Part shown: in pieces, positions 8,931-16,704 of the stretch | How positions within the stretch are numbered: the stretch's first letter is position 1 | Layout: each line of letters starts with the position of its first letter | Assembly: GCF_000425745.1 (NCBI RefSeq) | Contig: NZ_KE384442.1 | Location: forward strand, 4,968-68,967 | Length of the DNA stretch: 64,000 bases | From: Pseudomonas cremoricolorata DSM 17059 = NBRC 16634 | GTDB taxonomy: Bacteria; Pseudomonadota; Gammaproteobacteria; Pseudomonadales; Pseudomonadaceae | Direction: 5' to 3' | The notes under the pieces: generated by a model | Databases searched by the model: none | Seen by the model: only the letters and a program-made list of their open reading frames with translations | Told to the model about the DNA's origin: nothing | Program-made: the position numbers and the translations under genes

Positions 8931-9317
8931 TGCGGTTCTCCGAAAGGCGGGGCTGTGAATGCCACAGCATCCACGCCCGCAGAGCAGTTGAGAAGTTTGT
9001 TTTTCTGGGTAATTGATCGGCTTTTGCAATCAATCAGGCGGATTGACACTGATTGTGCAGGTGCTTGAAACGTGACGTGCAGCCCTTAAGATGTGTCGCA
9101 ACGCTGAGCGGTGTAGTCTTACGCACCACCGAGGGTTGTATGAAAAGAGCTTGGGCGGCTGTTCATTAAGGGCATTGGGGCCGCTTTGCGGCCCTTCGCG
9201 GGTAAGCCCGCTCTTACATATCAAGCTCAGCGCCCGACGGCTTTTCATACGACCCCTACCGATACGAGATCGCCCCACGCGACTCCACACTCGATTAAAC
9301 CTGACGAGGTACAGACA
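8931..9317. other. 387-bp divergent spacer between thiolase and fabV
   Basis: No gene is visible. The left half is AT-richer (about 8995-9070) and probably contains the promoters. The right half contains a REP element enclosed by inverted GGTYGTATGAAAAG arms, listed separately. The short reading frames in the region lack coding character. Confidence 0.6.
9134..9254. repeat. REP-containing element with terminal inverted repeats, fabV leader
   Basis: The left arm GGTTGTATGAAAAG (9134-9147) and right arm CTTTTCATACGACC (9241-9254) are inverted with one mismatch. Between them is a typical P. putida REP: the hairpin GGGCCGC-TTT-GCGGCCC (9178-9194) followed by TTCGCGGGTAAGCCCGCTC. The whole 121-bp unit ends 63 bp before the fabV start and could be a small mobile or folded element. 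Confidence 0.65.
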
Positions 9318-10529
9318 TTGGCCATCATTCATCCCAAGGTTCGCGGTTTCATCTGCACCACGACCCATCCGAAGGGCTGCGAGCTCAACGTCCGTGATCA
9401 GATCGAAGCCACCCGCAAGCAGGGTGTGCGCGAGGATGGGCCGAAAAAGGTTCTGGTCATCGGTGCCTCCAGCGGCTACGGCCTGGCAGCACGCATCACC
9501 GCCGCGTTCGGCTTCAAGGCCGACACCCTGGGCGTGTTCTTCGAAAAGCCGGGCAGCGAAACCAAGGCCGGCACCGCCGGCTGGTACAACGCCGCCGCGT
9601 TCGACAAGTTCGCCAAGGCCGATGGCCTGTACAGCAAGTCGATCAACGGCGATGCGTTCTCTGACGAAGCGCGGGCCAAGGTCATCGAACTGATCAAGAA
9701 CGACATGGGCGGCAAGGTCGACCTGGTCATCTACTCCCTCGCCTCGCCGGTGCGCAAGCTGCCAGGCAGCGGCGAACTGGTGCGCTCGGCGCTCAAACCG
9801 ATCGGTCAGCCGTACAAGTCGACCGCCATCGACACCAACAAGGACTGCATCACCGAAGCCAGCATCGAGCCGGCCACCGAGCAGGAAATCGCTGACACCG
9901 TGACCGTCATGGGCGGCCAGGATTGGCAGCTGTGGATCGACGCCCTGGCCGGCGCCGATGTGCTCGCCGAAGGCGCGCGCACCGTGGCCTTCAGCTACAT
10001 CGGTACCGAAATCACCTGGCCGATCTACTGGCATGGCGCCCTCGGCCAGGCCAAGCAGGACCTCGACGAAACTGCCCTGCGCCTTGACCAGAAGCTGTCG
10101 GCTTCGATTCACGGCGGCGCCAACGTGGCGGTACTGAAATCGGTCGTCACCCAGGCCAGCTCGGCCATCCCGGTGATGCCGCTGTACCTGTCGATGGTGT
10201 TCAAGATCATGCAGGAGAAGGGCGTCCACGAAGGCACCGGCGACCAGCTCAACCGCATGTTCCGCGAGCGTCTGTACCGTGAAGACGGCCAGCCTGCCGA
10301 AGTCGACGAAAAGGCCCGCCTGCGTCTGGACGACTGGGAACTGCGCGACGACGTGCAGGACGCCTGCAAGGCGCTGTGGCCGCAAGTGACCACCGAGAAC
10401 CTGTTCGAGGTCACCGACTACGCCGGTTACAAGAAGGAGTTCCTCAACCTGTTCGGCTTCGAACGCAGCGATGTCGACTACGATCAGGACGTCGCCACCC
10501 TGGTGGACTTCGACTGCGTCCAGCTGTAA
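9318..10529 (+). CDS. fabV: Trans-2-enoyl-ACP/CoA reductase FabV
   Basis: A 403-residue NADH-dependent enoyl-ACP reductase of the last elongation step in fatty acid synthesis; FabV enzymes are naturally insensitive to triclosan. The SDR-like nucleotide site is at GASSGYGLA (49-57), and the family motif Tyr-X8-Lys is Tyr237...Lys246 (IYWHGALGQAK). The start is TTG at 9318, giving the family N-terminus MAIIHPKVRGF, with GAGG at 9305-9308. Longer starts would run through the REP element. It is divergent from a thiolase, suggesting linked acyl-chain metabolism. Confidence 0.96.
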   Translation: MAIIHPKVRGFICTTTHPKGCELNVRDQIEATRKQGVREDGPKKVLVIGASSGYGLAARITAAFGFKADTLGVFFEKPGSETKAGTAGWYNAAAFDKFAKADGLYSKSINGDAFSDEARAKVIELIKNDMGGKVDLVIYSLASPVRKLPGSGELVRSALKPIGQPYKSTAIDTNKDCITEASIEPATEQEIADTVTVMGGQDWQLWIDALAGADVLAEGARTVAFSYIGTEITWPIYWHGALGQAKQDLDETALRLDQKLSASIHGGANVAVLKSVVTQASSAIPVMPLYLSMVFKIMQEKGVHEGTGDQLNRMFRERLYREDGQPAEVDEKARLRLDDWELRDDVQDACKALWPQVTTENLFEVTDYAGYKKEFLNLFGFERSDVDYDQDVATLVDFDCVQL

Positions 10530-10538
10530 CGCCCTTCA

Positions 10539-10560
10539 GGCGCTGGTGTTCACCAGCGCC
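10539..10560. terminator. Strong hairpin between convergent fabV and HopJ-family gene
   Basis: GGCGCTGGTG and CACCAGCGCC form a perfect 10-bp stem with a 2-nt spacer starting 10 bp after the fabV stop. There is no U-tract on either side, so it is a probable 3'-end hairpin rather than a classical intrinsic terminator. Confidence 0.55.
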
Positions 10561-10616
10561 CATGGCCGCGGTCGGCGCTGTTCGCGTCGGCCCCGCGCCG
10601 TCTCAGGCTGAACCCA

Positions 10617-10958
10617 TCAGCCCAGCCGCTCGAGCGGTTGCTGCGCAAAGCGCACCCCAGCCAGACCATGTTTGATCAGCGAACGGATGTTGCCGTGGTC
10701 GCTGCCTTCGGGCGTCTCCAGCACGCTGCGGTAGTGCTCACCGAAGGCCAGCAGGGCTTCCTGATCGCTCAGGCCCTCGAGCAGGGCCAGGCCCAGGGTC
10801 TTGCACGAGCCCTCGTTCTGCCCGGCGGCGCTGACCAGGCCGCCGTTGTCGAAGCCTTGCGGGGTGTAGCGGTAGTGTTCGGCGACGAACGCCAGGGTGC
10901 TGGCGAAGGCGTGCTCGCCGCTGTTGAGCGATTCACGCAGGGTGTTCAGATCGGTCAC
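10617..10958 (-). CDS. HopJ-family small protein
   Basis: A 113-residue protein matching the HopJ type III effector family by overall sequence and length. Such chromosomal copies are widespread in proteobacteria without type III secretion, so an effector role should not be assumed. The start is GTG at 10958, overlapping the stop of the DUF1244 gene by four bases (GTGA), with AGGA upstream. This implies translational coupling. The molecular function is unknown. Confidence 0.75.
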   Translation of the reverse strand: MTDLNTLRESLNSGEHAFASTLAFVAEHYRYTPQGFDNGGLVSAAGQNEGSCKTLGLALLEGLSDQEALLAFGEHYRSVLETPEGSDHGNIRSLIKHGLAGVRFAQQPLERLG

Positions 10959-11248
10959 GGTGCTTTCCTTTGGTCGAACGCCGCCTGTTGTTCGGCGCTG
11001 GCTTCTTTCTGGTACTGGGCTTTCCATTCGGCGTAGGGCATGCCGTACACCGCCTCGCGGGCATCGTCCAGGCTGACGTCCAGCTGGCGCTCGTCGGCCG
11101 CAGCCTTGTACCACTTGGACAGGCAGTTGCGGCAGAAGCCGGAGAGGTTCATCAGGTCGATGTTCTGCACGTCGGTGCGCTGCTGCAGGTGGTCGACCAG
11201 GCGCCGGAATGCGGCGGCTTCGAGTTCGAGCTGTTGTTGTGGGGTCAT
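10955..11248 (-). CDS. DUF1244 family protein
   Basis: A 97-residue soluble helical protein with the family signature LSGFCRNCLSKWY (about 36-48), whose CxxC could bind metal. Function is unknown. It lies 9 bp after folM and overlaps the HopJ-family start, forming a compact leftward operon. Confidence 0.8.
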   Translation of the reverse strand: MTPQQQLELEAAAFRRLVDHLQQRTDVQNIDLMNLSGFCRNCLSKWYKAAADERQLDVSLDDAREAVYGMPYAEWKAQYQKEASAEQQAAFDQRKAP

Positions 11249-11257
11249 GGTGGGCTC

Positions 11258-11944
11258 TCAGGTCATGCGGTTTTTCAGGTGGCGGCCGCCGTTGATGGTC
11301 ACGAAGGTGCCGGTGCTGTACGGGCTTTGCAGCAGGAACAGCACGGCCTCGATCAGTGGCTGGGCGCCAGGTTCGAATTGCAGCAGGGCTTTTTGCAGGG
11401 TGTGCTGACGGTAGGCTTCGTCACCGTCGGGCTTGAACATCAGAAGGCCCGGCAGGATGCCGTTGACGCGCACGGCGGGCGCGTACTTCTGCGCGAAGGA
11501 CAGCACCATGTTCTGCAGGGCGGCCTTGGTCGCGGCGTAGCCGATGTGGCTCTGGCTGCCGCGCGACGAGGTTTCGTCGCAGATGTGGATGATGTCGGCC
11601 TTGCTGGCATTGCCCAGCAGTTCGCCCAGGGCCAGGTTCAGGTGATAAGGCGCCTCGACATGCAGACGAAACAGCGTGTCGAGGTTCTCCAGGCTGTCGT
11701 CGAGCCACAGCGACGCGTTGTGGATCACCGCGCGCAGGCTCTGGCAATGGCGCTGCAGGTAGTCGATCAGCGCCTGACGATCTTCGGCCCGGCACAGGTC
11801 GGCTTCGAAGTGCTGGATGTTCGGGTGTGCCGGCGGCTGGCTGCGGCTGGCGCTGATCACGGTGTGCCCGGCCTCTGCCAGGGCCTGGGCCAGAGCCAGT
11901 CCGACGCGCTGGCTGGCGCCGGTGAGAAGGATAGGACTGTTCAT
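11258..11944 (-). CDS. folM: Dihydromonapterin reductase FolM (SDR)
   Basis: A 228-residue short-chain dehydrogenase. The N-terminal cofactor site is TGASQRVGLALA and the active site is Tyr/Lys in GYAATK. FolM makes tetrahydromonapterin, the pterin cofactor of phenylalanine hydroxylase in pseudomonads, and has weak dihydrofolate reductase activity. The ATG at 11944 gives the expected N-terminus MNSPILLTGAS; no strong ribosome site is seen. It is first in the folM-DUF1244-HopJ run. Confidence 0.85.
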   Translation of the reverse strand: MNSPILLTGASQRVGLALAQALAEAGHTVISASRSQPPAHPNIQHFEADLCRAEDRQALIDYLQRHCQSLRAVIHNASLWLDDSLENLDTLFRLHVEAPYHLNLALGELLGNASKADIIHICDETSSRGSQSHIGYAATKAALQNMVLSFAQKYAPAVRVNGILPGLLMFKPDGDEAYRQHTLQKALLQFEPGAQPLIEAVLFLLQSPYSTGTFVTINGGRHLKNRMT

Positions 11945-12030
11945 GTTCGGGGCGGTCGACTCGTCTGTCCTGGCGATGATCGCCCAGCATACCCGAAGTG
12001 TTTCCCTGTGTGGCCGCCTGCCCGGTCGGC

Positions 12031-12597
12031 TCAGCGGCTGTGCAGCTGGCGTGCGGCCTTGTTCACCCGCGGCGGGGCGTTCAGCCAGTTGGCCAGCAGA
12101 CGCGTCGACAGCGGGATGAAGCAGTACACCATCATCGGCGTCAGCGCCGCCGTGCTGAGCAGAATACGCGGCAGCAGGGGCAGGGCGCTCAGCCAAGGGC
12201 CGAACACCAGGTTGAACAGCAGCGACACCGGGAAGAACGCCAGCCAGATGGCGATGGCCTGCTTCCAGCGCGGCGGTCGCACCACGCCGCTGGCGAACCA
12301 GCCCTCGATGCCGCTGACGCGATGCTCGGTGGGGCGTTCGAACAGCCCGTCACCACGCTGCAGCCAGGCGCGCCGCGAGGCCGAGAATTCCCAGGCGTGC
12401 AGGGTCTGTTCGTTGGTGAAGCGGAAGATGATCTGGAATGCCTCGCCTTCGGCGGGCGGGGCGAGAATACCTGAGCCGAGGTAGCCGGGAAAGTCGGTGG
12501 CCAGTTGTTCGCCTTCGTGCAGCCAGGCCAGCAGGTCCTGGTAACGGCCACGGGCGGCGCGGCGCGAGACCATCAAGGTCACAGGTGCGGTAGACAT
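12031..12597 (-). CDS. Membrane-anchored antibiotic-biosynthesis-monooxygenase-like protein
   Basis: A 188-residue protein. Residues about 5-105 form a ferredoxin-like ABM domain (VTLMVSRRAARG, with FRFTNEQTLHAWE). Two hydrophobic segments follow (about 115-165), so it is probably a membrane protein. The ATG at 12597 has GAGGAG just upstream. It is divergent from the LitR-like regulator and may be its target; this is inference. The substrate is unknown. Confidence 0.7.
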   Translation of the reverse strand: MSTAPVTLMVSRRAARGRYQDLLAWLHEGEQLATDFPGYLGSGILAPPAEGEAFQIIFRFTNEQTLHAWEFSASRRAWLQRGDGLFERPTEHRVSGIEGWFASGVVRPPRWKQAIAIWLAFFPVSLLFNLVFGPWLSALPLLPRILLSTAALTPMMVYCFIPLSTRLLANWLNAPPRVNKAARQLHSR

Positions 12598-12794
12598 CGT
12601 GTATCTCCTCGAAGCGGCGCTGGCGGGTAGCCGGCACCTGGGCTCGATCGCCCGGGGTGGTGGGCGATGCAAGCAAGGATGCAAGAATCAGGCGCGAATC
12701 ATCGCGCAGTTCGCTGGCCGTGGACAGGTTTTCCAGCTGCGCGGTTCGCTGCGACGTACACTAGCGCTCTTTACCTCGCTCAGGTTGCACGCTG

Positions 12795-13724
12795 ATGAAC
12801 CACCAGGCCCCCGGCGTACGGGCGGACGCAGGCAGCGCTTCACCGATCCTCTACTCGATTGGCGAGGTGGCCAGCCGCACCGGCGTCAATGCCGTGACCT
12901 TGCGCGCCTGGGAGCGCCGGCACGGCCTGTTGCAGCCCCATCGCACCGAAAGTGGGCACCGGCTGTATTGCAGTGCAGACATCGACACCATCCACAGCAT
13001 CCTCGGCTGGCTCGCCCGCGGCGTGCCGGTGAGCCGGGTGGCACGGATTCTGGCGCGGCCTGCTGAACAGGCGCTGGCCTCGGGCGCCCTGCAGACCCCC
13101 GGCCATTGGCAGAGCCAGGCGCGTGCAGCGCTGGCCGAGTTCGATCCGGCCAGGCTCGGCGATATCTACCAGCACGCCCTGGCGGCGCTGGGCCAGGACG
13201 CGCTATTCGAGCAGGTGTGGATGCCGTTGTGGACCACCCTGCGCGGTGCGCGGCAGGGTTATGGGCAGACCAGCGAGTGGCTATTTCTTGACCAGTTCCT
13301 GCGCCATCAGGTCTGGCAACGCCTGCCCCAGGCGGGCAACCGCGCGCTGAACATTCTGCTGGCGCCGCTCAACGACGATGTCGCCAAGCTGGAGCTGTTG
13401 GTCGCCGGGCTGGTGCTGTGCAGCGATGAGGTCGGGGTGATCGTGCTACCGCCAGGCCAGCCGCCCAGCGAGCTGGCGCTGGTCTGCGAACGGCGCCGGG
13501 CCGATGCGCTGGTGCTGGTGTCGAATCACTACCCGCCCGCAGAACTCGCAGCGCGGCTGGCGCAGGTGGCCTGCGGGCTGATCTGCCCACTGGCGCTGGC
13601 GGGCGAGATGGCCGAGCACGCCGAGGCGCGTTTGCAGGACACCGCCATCGCCTGCCTCGGCGCCCAGGCGGCGCAGATGCGCCAGCGCCTGGCGCTGTTC
13701 ATGGGCGGTCAGCTCGATACCTGA
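12795..13724 (+). CDS. MerR-family regulator of LitR/CarH type
   Basis: A 309-residue protein. The N-terminal MerR helix-turn-helix (about 20-85) contains YSIGEVASRTGVNAVTLRAWE. The remainder resembles the cobalamin-binding half of CarH/LitR, but no DxHxxG cobalamin-binding motif is seen. That fits the class II LitR proteins of Pseudomonas, which work with LOV proteins instead of B12. A LOV gene lies 660 bp downstream in convergent orientation, and the divergent ABM/folM genes are plausible targets. Its 3' end overlaps the PilZ-like gene by 16 bp. Confidence 0.8.
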   Translation: MNHQAPGVRADAGSASPILYSIGEVASRTGVNAVTLRAWERRHGLLQPHRTESGHRLYCSADIDTIHSILGWLARGVPVSRVARILARPAEQALASGALQTPGHWQSQARAALAEFDPARLGDIYQHALAALGQDALFEQVWMPLWTTLRGARQGYGQTSEWLFLDQFLRHQVWQRLPQAGNRALNILLAPLNDDVAKLELLVAGLVLCSDEVGVIVLPPGQPPSELALVCERRRADALVLVSNHYPPAELAARLAQVACGLICPLALAGEMAEHAEARLQDTAIACLGAQAAQMRQRLALFMGGQLDT

Positions 13725-14326
13725 GCGTGGAGTTCGGGGTGCGCCTGGCGATGGGCGTGCAGCACGTAGTCGCGCAGTCGCTCGATTTCATCGGCGGCGC
13801 TGTGCCCGAGGTCGTAGGCGGCGAGGTCTGCGCCGATGCGCCGGCGCAGTTCGCCGTGCAGGGTAATCGCGCCAAGCCCGGGCGGGATGAACTGCAATTC
13901 GAACTGCGCTGGCGCTGGCGCCTGGCCGCGCACTTCCACCAGCATGCCTTTGAACGACAGGTCACGCACCCACAGCGAGCTGGCCTGACCCTGGGCGTCG
14001 TGCAAGGCACAAGGCTGCTCCAGCGCCAGGCGCCAGGCGCGCAGCATCGGCCCGTCTTCGTAGATTTCCGGTGAGCCCAGTTGCAGGTGCAGGGCGTGGA
14101 ATTCGTCCTCGACCACGTGCAGCGGGAAGGTGATCTGCTGGTTGTTGACGCTGGCCTGCAAGGTCACCTGCTCGTTGGCCACCAGGCGCGTGAGCAGGGC
14201 CTTGGTGCGCCCGTCGCCATTGACCAGCAGGCGCGAGGTCGGACCTGCCTGCTGCACCTGTGGCGCATGCTGCAGGTGCTGGATGAAGTCCAGTTCGTCC
14301 TGGCTGAGCAGAGGATCGGCAGACAT
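13709..14326 (-). CDS. PilZ-like protein
   Basis: A 205-residue protein from the ATG at 14326; TTG or GTG starts slightly upstream are possible. Residues about 1-95 resemble a YcgR-type N-terminal domain. The C-terminal half has VRDLSFKGMLVEV, matching the D/NxSxxG part of PilZ, and ends RRRIGADLAAYDLGHS. The arginine-rich RxxxR half of the c-di-GMP motif is not evident, so ligand binding is doubtful. It sits between the LitR-like and LOV genes. Confidence 0.6.
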   Translation of the reverse strand: MSADPLLSQDELDFIQHLQHAPQVQQAGPTSRLLVNGDGRTKALLTRLVANEQVTLQASVNNQQITFPLHVVEDEFHALHLQLGSPEIYEDGPMLRAWRLALEQPCALHDAQGQASSLWVRDLSFKGMLVEVRGQAPAPAQFELQFIPPGLGAITLHGELRRRIGADLAAYDLGHSAADEIERLRDYVLHAHRQAHPELHAQVSS

Positions 14327-14386
14327 GTCGTTGCTCACGGTCGTTCTCACAGGCAACGGGCGAAGACTCAGCCGTCGCGGTTAGGG

Positions 14387-14824
14387 TCAGTCTTGCAGGT
14401 CGGCCTGCAGTGCAGCCAGTTGGGCCTGGGCTTCGGCCAACTCGCGCTCCAGCTCCACTTGCCGGGTGACGTCTTTCTGCACACCAATGTAGTAGACACG
14501 TGGATCACCGGGCGTATGCACCGGGGCGATGGACAGCTCGTTCCAGAACGCGCTGCCATCGCGGCGGTAATTGCGCAGGATCTCCCGGCAGGGCTGACCG
14601 GCTGCCAATGCGCGGCGGATGCGCACACGGGCCAGCTGATCGCGGTCATCGCCCTGCAGGAAGCGGCAGTCCTGGTACAGCACCTCACTGCTGGAATAGC
14701 CGGTCAGCCGCTCGAAAGCCGGGTTCATGTAGATCAGAATGGTGTCTTCACCTTCCCGCTCGGTGACCACGATGCCGTCGTTGCAGGCCTCGACCATCGA
14801 TTGCAGCAGTTGTGCGTTGATCAT
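14387..14824 (-). CDS. Short LOV blue-light photoreceptor (PpSB1-LOV-like)
   Basis: A 145-residue protein nearly all LOV/PAS domain with short flanking helices. The photoactive cysteine is Cys53 in QDCRFLQGDD, and FMN-contacting NYRRDGSAFWNEL follows. It strongly resembles PpSB1-LOV of P. putida KT2440, a homodimer with a slow dark recovery. It has no effector domain, so signalling must go through a partner. The nearby LitR-type regulator is the natural candidate. Confidence 0.93.
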   Translation of the reverse strand: MINAQLLQSMVEACNDGIVVTEREGEDTILIYMNPAFERLTGYSSSEVLYQDCRFLQGDDRDQLARVRIRRALAAGQPCREILRNYRRDGSAFWNELSIAPVHTPGDPRVYYIGVQKDVTRQVELERELAEAQAQLAALQADLQD

Positions 14825-14922
14825 GCCTCGGGCCTATGCGGGGGAGGGGGCGCAGGCCAGGCGGCCAGCGGCGACGGGTGTTAGTATCCTACGTTTACAC
14901 TCAAGTTCGGAATTGTTTCCTG

Positions 14923-15384
14923 ATGAAAGTCGCTATCCTTTCCGGTTCGGTCTTCGGCGCCGCCGAAGAAGTCGCCCGCCACGCTGAAGTCTTGCTCAAC
15001 GCCGCCGGGTTGCAGGCCTGGCACGCCGTGCGCGGCAACCTTAAGGACATCCAGCGCTTCGCCCCCGACGCCATGCTGGCGGTCACCTCCACCACCGGCA
15101 TGGGCGAACTGCCAGACAACCTCATGGGCCTCTACAGCGAGCTGCGCGACACCTTGCCGAGCGAGCTGCGTGGCCTACCTGGGGCGGTCATCGGGTTGGG
15201 TGATTCGAGCTACGACACGTTCTGTGCAGGCGGCGAGCAGATGGTCGAATTGTTCGATGAACTGGGCATCCGTTCGGTGCTACCGCTGTTGCGCCTGGAT
15301 GCCAGCGAGTCGGTGACCCCGGAAACCGATGCCGAGCCGTGGCTGGCCGAACTGGTGGCTGTGCTCAAGGCGCGTCAGCCCTGA
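14923..15384 (+). CDS. Flavodoxin (MioC-like)
   Basis: A 153-residue flavodoxin fold protein. The FMN phosphate loop is SGSVFGAAEEVA (7-18), followed by STTGMGELPDN and GLGDSSYDTFC, the two flavin-stacking loops. It carries electrons for an unknown partner. The ATG at 14923 gives the canonical MKVAILSGSVFG start. It is divergent from the LOV gene with a 98-bp spacer, raising the possibility of shared light control. Confidence 0.88.
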   Translation: MKVAILSGSVFGAAEEVARHAEVLLNAAGLQAWHAVRGNLKDIQRFAPDAMLAVTSTTGMGELPDNLMGLYSELRDTLPSELRGLPGAVIGLGDSSYDTFCAGGEQMVELFDELGIRSVLPLLRLDASESVTPETDAEPWLAELVAVLKARQP

Positions 15385-15563
15385 GGCCTACCGTTCGCGC
15401 GGCTGTCCTGCACGGCCATCAAGCTGGCTGCCAAGGCAATCTTCCGGCGCTTGCTGGCTGACTAGACTCAGCCTCGATACAGAGAGCACATGCATGTGCC
15501 GAGGTGAGTCGCCATGATCGTAGCCGAGTCGTTGCAGTCCGGTGCTTCAGAGGGGCATGTCTG

Positions 15564-16487
15564 ATGCCCCTTGCCGAAATCCCCCTGCGTATCTGGCGCA
15601 CCCGTGCGCAATCGTTTCTGTTCCGCGGGCAGAGCATCCGCTACTGGACCGCAGGCCAGGGCGAGCCGCTGTTGCTGCTGCACGGCTTTCCCACCGCCAG
15701 TTGGGACTGGCACTACCTGTGGGCGCCCCTGGCCCAGCGCTTTCGCCTGATCGCCTGCGACATGCTCGGTTTTGGCGACTCTGCCAAGCCGTTGCAGCAT
15801 GACTACAGCCTGCTCGAGCAGGCCGACCTGCAACAGGCGCTGCTGGCGCATCTGCGCATCGACCAGCCGCTGCACGTGCTGGCCCACGATTACGGCGGAA
15901 GCGTGGCTCAGGAGCTGCTGGCGCGGCACCATGAAGGGCGTGCCGAGCTCAGCAGTTGCGTATTTCTCAACAGTGCACTGGTGGCCGAATGTCATCCGTT
16001 GCAGATGGCCCACAAGCTGTTGCTGAGCCCGTTGGGCTGGCTGGTGGGGCGTGCCTTCGGTCGCGAAGACCTGGTGCGCAGCCTGTCGCAGGTGTGCAGC
16101 TCCGGTGCCCACCCCAATGAAAGCGCGCTGGACGATTACTGGAGCCTGATCATCGCCAATCGCGGCACGCGCATCCTGCACAAGCTGATGGGCTGCGTGC
16201 GCGAGCGCAGCCTGTACCGCGAGCGCTGGGTCGGCGCGTTGCAACGCCAGGGGGTGGCGCTGGGGCTGATCAACGGCGCGCTCGATCCGATCTGTAGCGC
16301 GCCGGTGCTGGGCCGTTACCGGCAACTGCTGCCCGATACCGACATGATCCTTCTGCCCGGCATCGGCCATTACCCGCACACCGAAGCGCCGGTGCAGGTG
16401 CTGCATCATTACCTGGCGTTTCGCGCGCAGCCACTGACCCACTTGCCGCAGAAGGCGGTGTGGAGCACCCATGCCGTCGGCCCATAA
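15564..16487 (+). CDS. Alpha/beta hydrolase (haloalkane dehalogenase/epoxide hydrolase-like)
   Basis: A 307-residue hydrolase. The oxyanion loop LLLLHGFPTASWDW is at about 36-49. The nucleophile elbow is HDYGGS, so Asp rather than Ser is the likely nucleophile, as in dehalogenases and epoxide hydrolases. The late His lies in GIGHYPHTEAP. The ATG at 15564 has GAGGGG upstream; a longer start at 15504 is less likely. The substrate is not predictable. Confidence 0.8.
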   Translation: MPLAEIPLRIWRTRAQSFLFRGQSIRYWTAGQGEPLLLLHGFPTASWDWHYLWAPLAQRFRLIACDMLGFGDSAKPLQHDYSLLEQADLQQALLAHLRIDQPLHVLAHDYGGSVAQELLARHHEGRAELSSCVFLNSALVAECHPLQMAHKLLLSPLGWLVGRAFGREDLVRSLSQVCSSGAHPNESALDDYWSLIIANRGTRILHKLMGCVRERSLYRERWVGALQRQGVALGLINGALDPICSAPVLGRYRQLLPDTDMILLPGIGHYPHTEAPVQVLHHYLAFRAQPLTHLPQKAVWSTHAVGP

Positions 16488-16512
16488 AAAAACCGCTGCG
16501 TAAACGCAGCGG
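16486..16512 (-). terminator. Intrinsic terminator downstream of hmgR
   Basis: The stem CCGCTGCG (16493-16500) pairs with CGCAGCGG (16505-16512) across TAAA. On the minus strand it is followed by seven T, so it would stop leftward transcription from hmgR. It begins at the very end of the convergent hydrolase gene. Confidence 0.85.
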
Positions 16513-16663
16513 CTCAAGGAAGACGGCAGATCAAGGAGCTTCAAAATCAGCCTAGGTATACCGACCACGGCCCAACGCGGAGGGGAGAGTGCGCGGGCCG
16601 CTGTTCAGTGAGGCGAGCATAAGCCGTTGACCCCAGGGGAAAAACACTCAACTGCGACATTCA

Positions 16664-16684
16664 CTGTTACCTGTCGGGTAACAG
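16664..16684. promoter_or_regulatory. Perfect inverted repeat downstream of hmgR
   Basis: CTGTTACC (16664-16671) and GGTAACAG (16677-16684) are exact inverted arms around TGTCG. It lies 20 bp beyond the hmgR stop, before the terminator. It could be an additional 3' hairpin or a protein site; its arms share CTGTTAC with the palindrome in the adhesin leader. Confidence 0.45.
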
Positions 16685-16704
16685 TCGCTGGGGCACGGGG
16701 CTGC

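Noticed and set aside
10617..10958. HopJ-family gene as a type III secreted effector
   Set aside because: No secretion genes, hrp box or chaperone are nearby and the gene is coupled to housekeeping-type neighbours.
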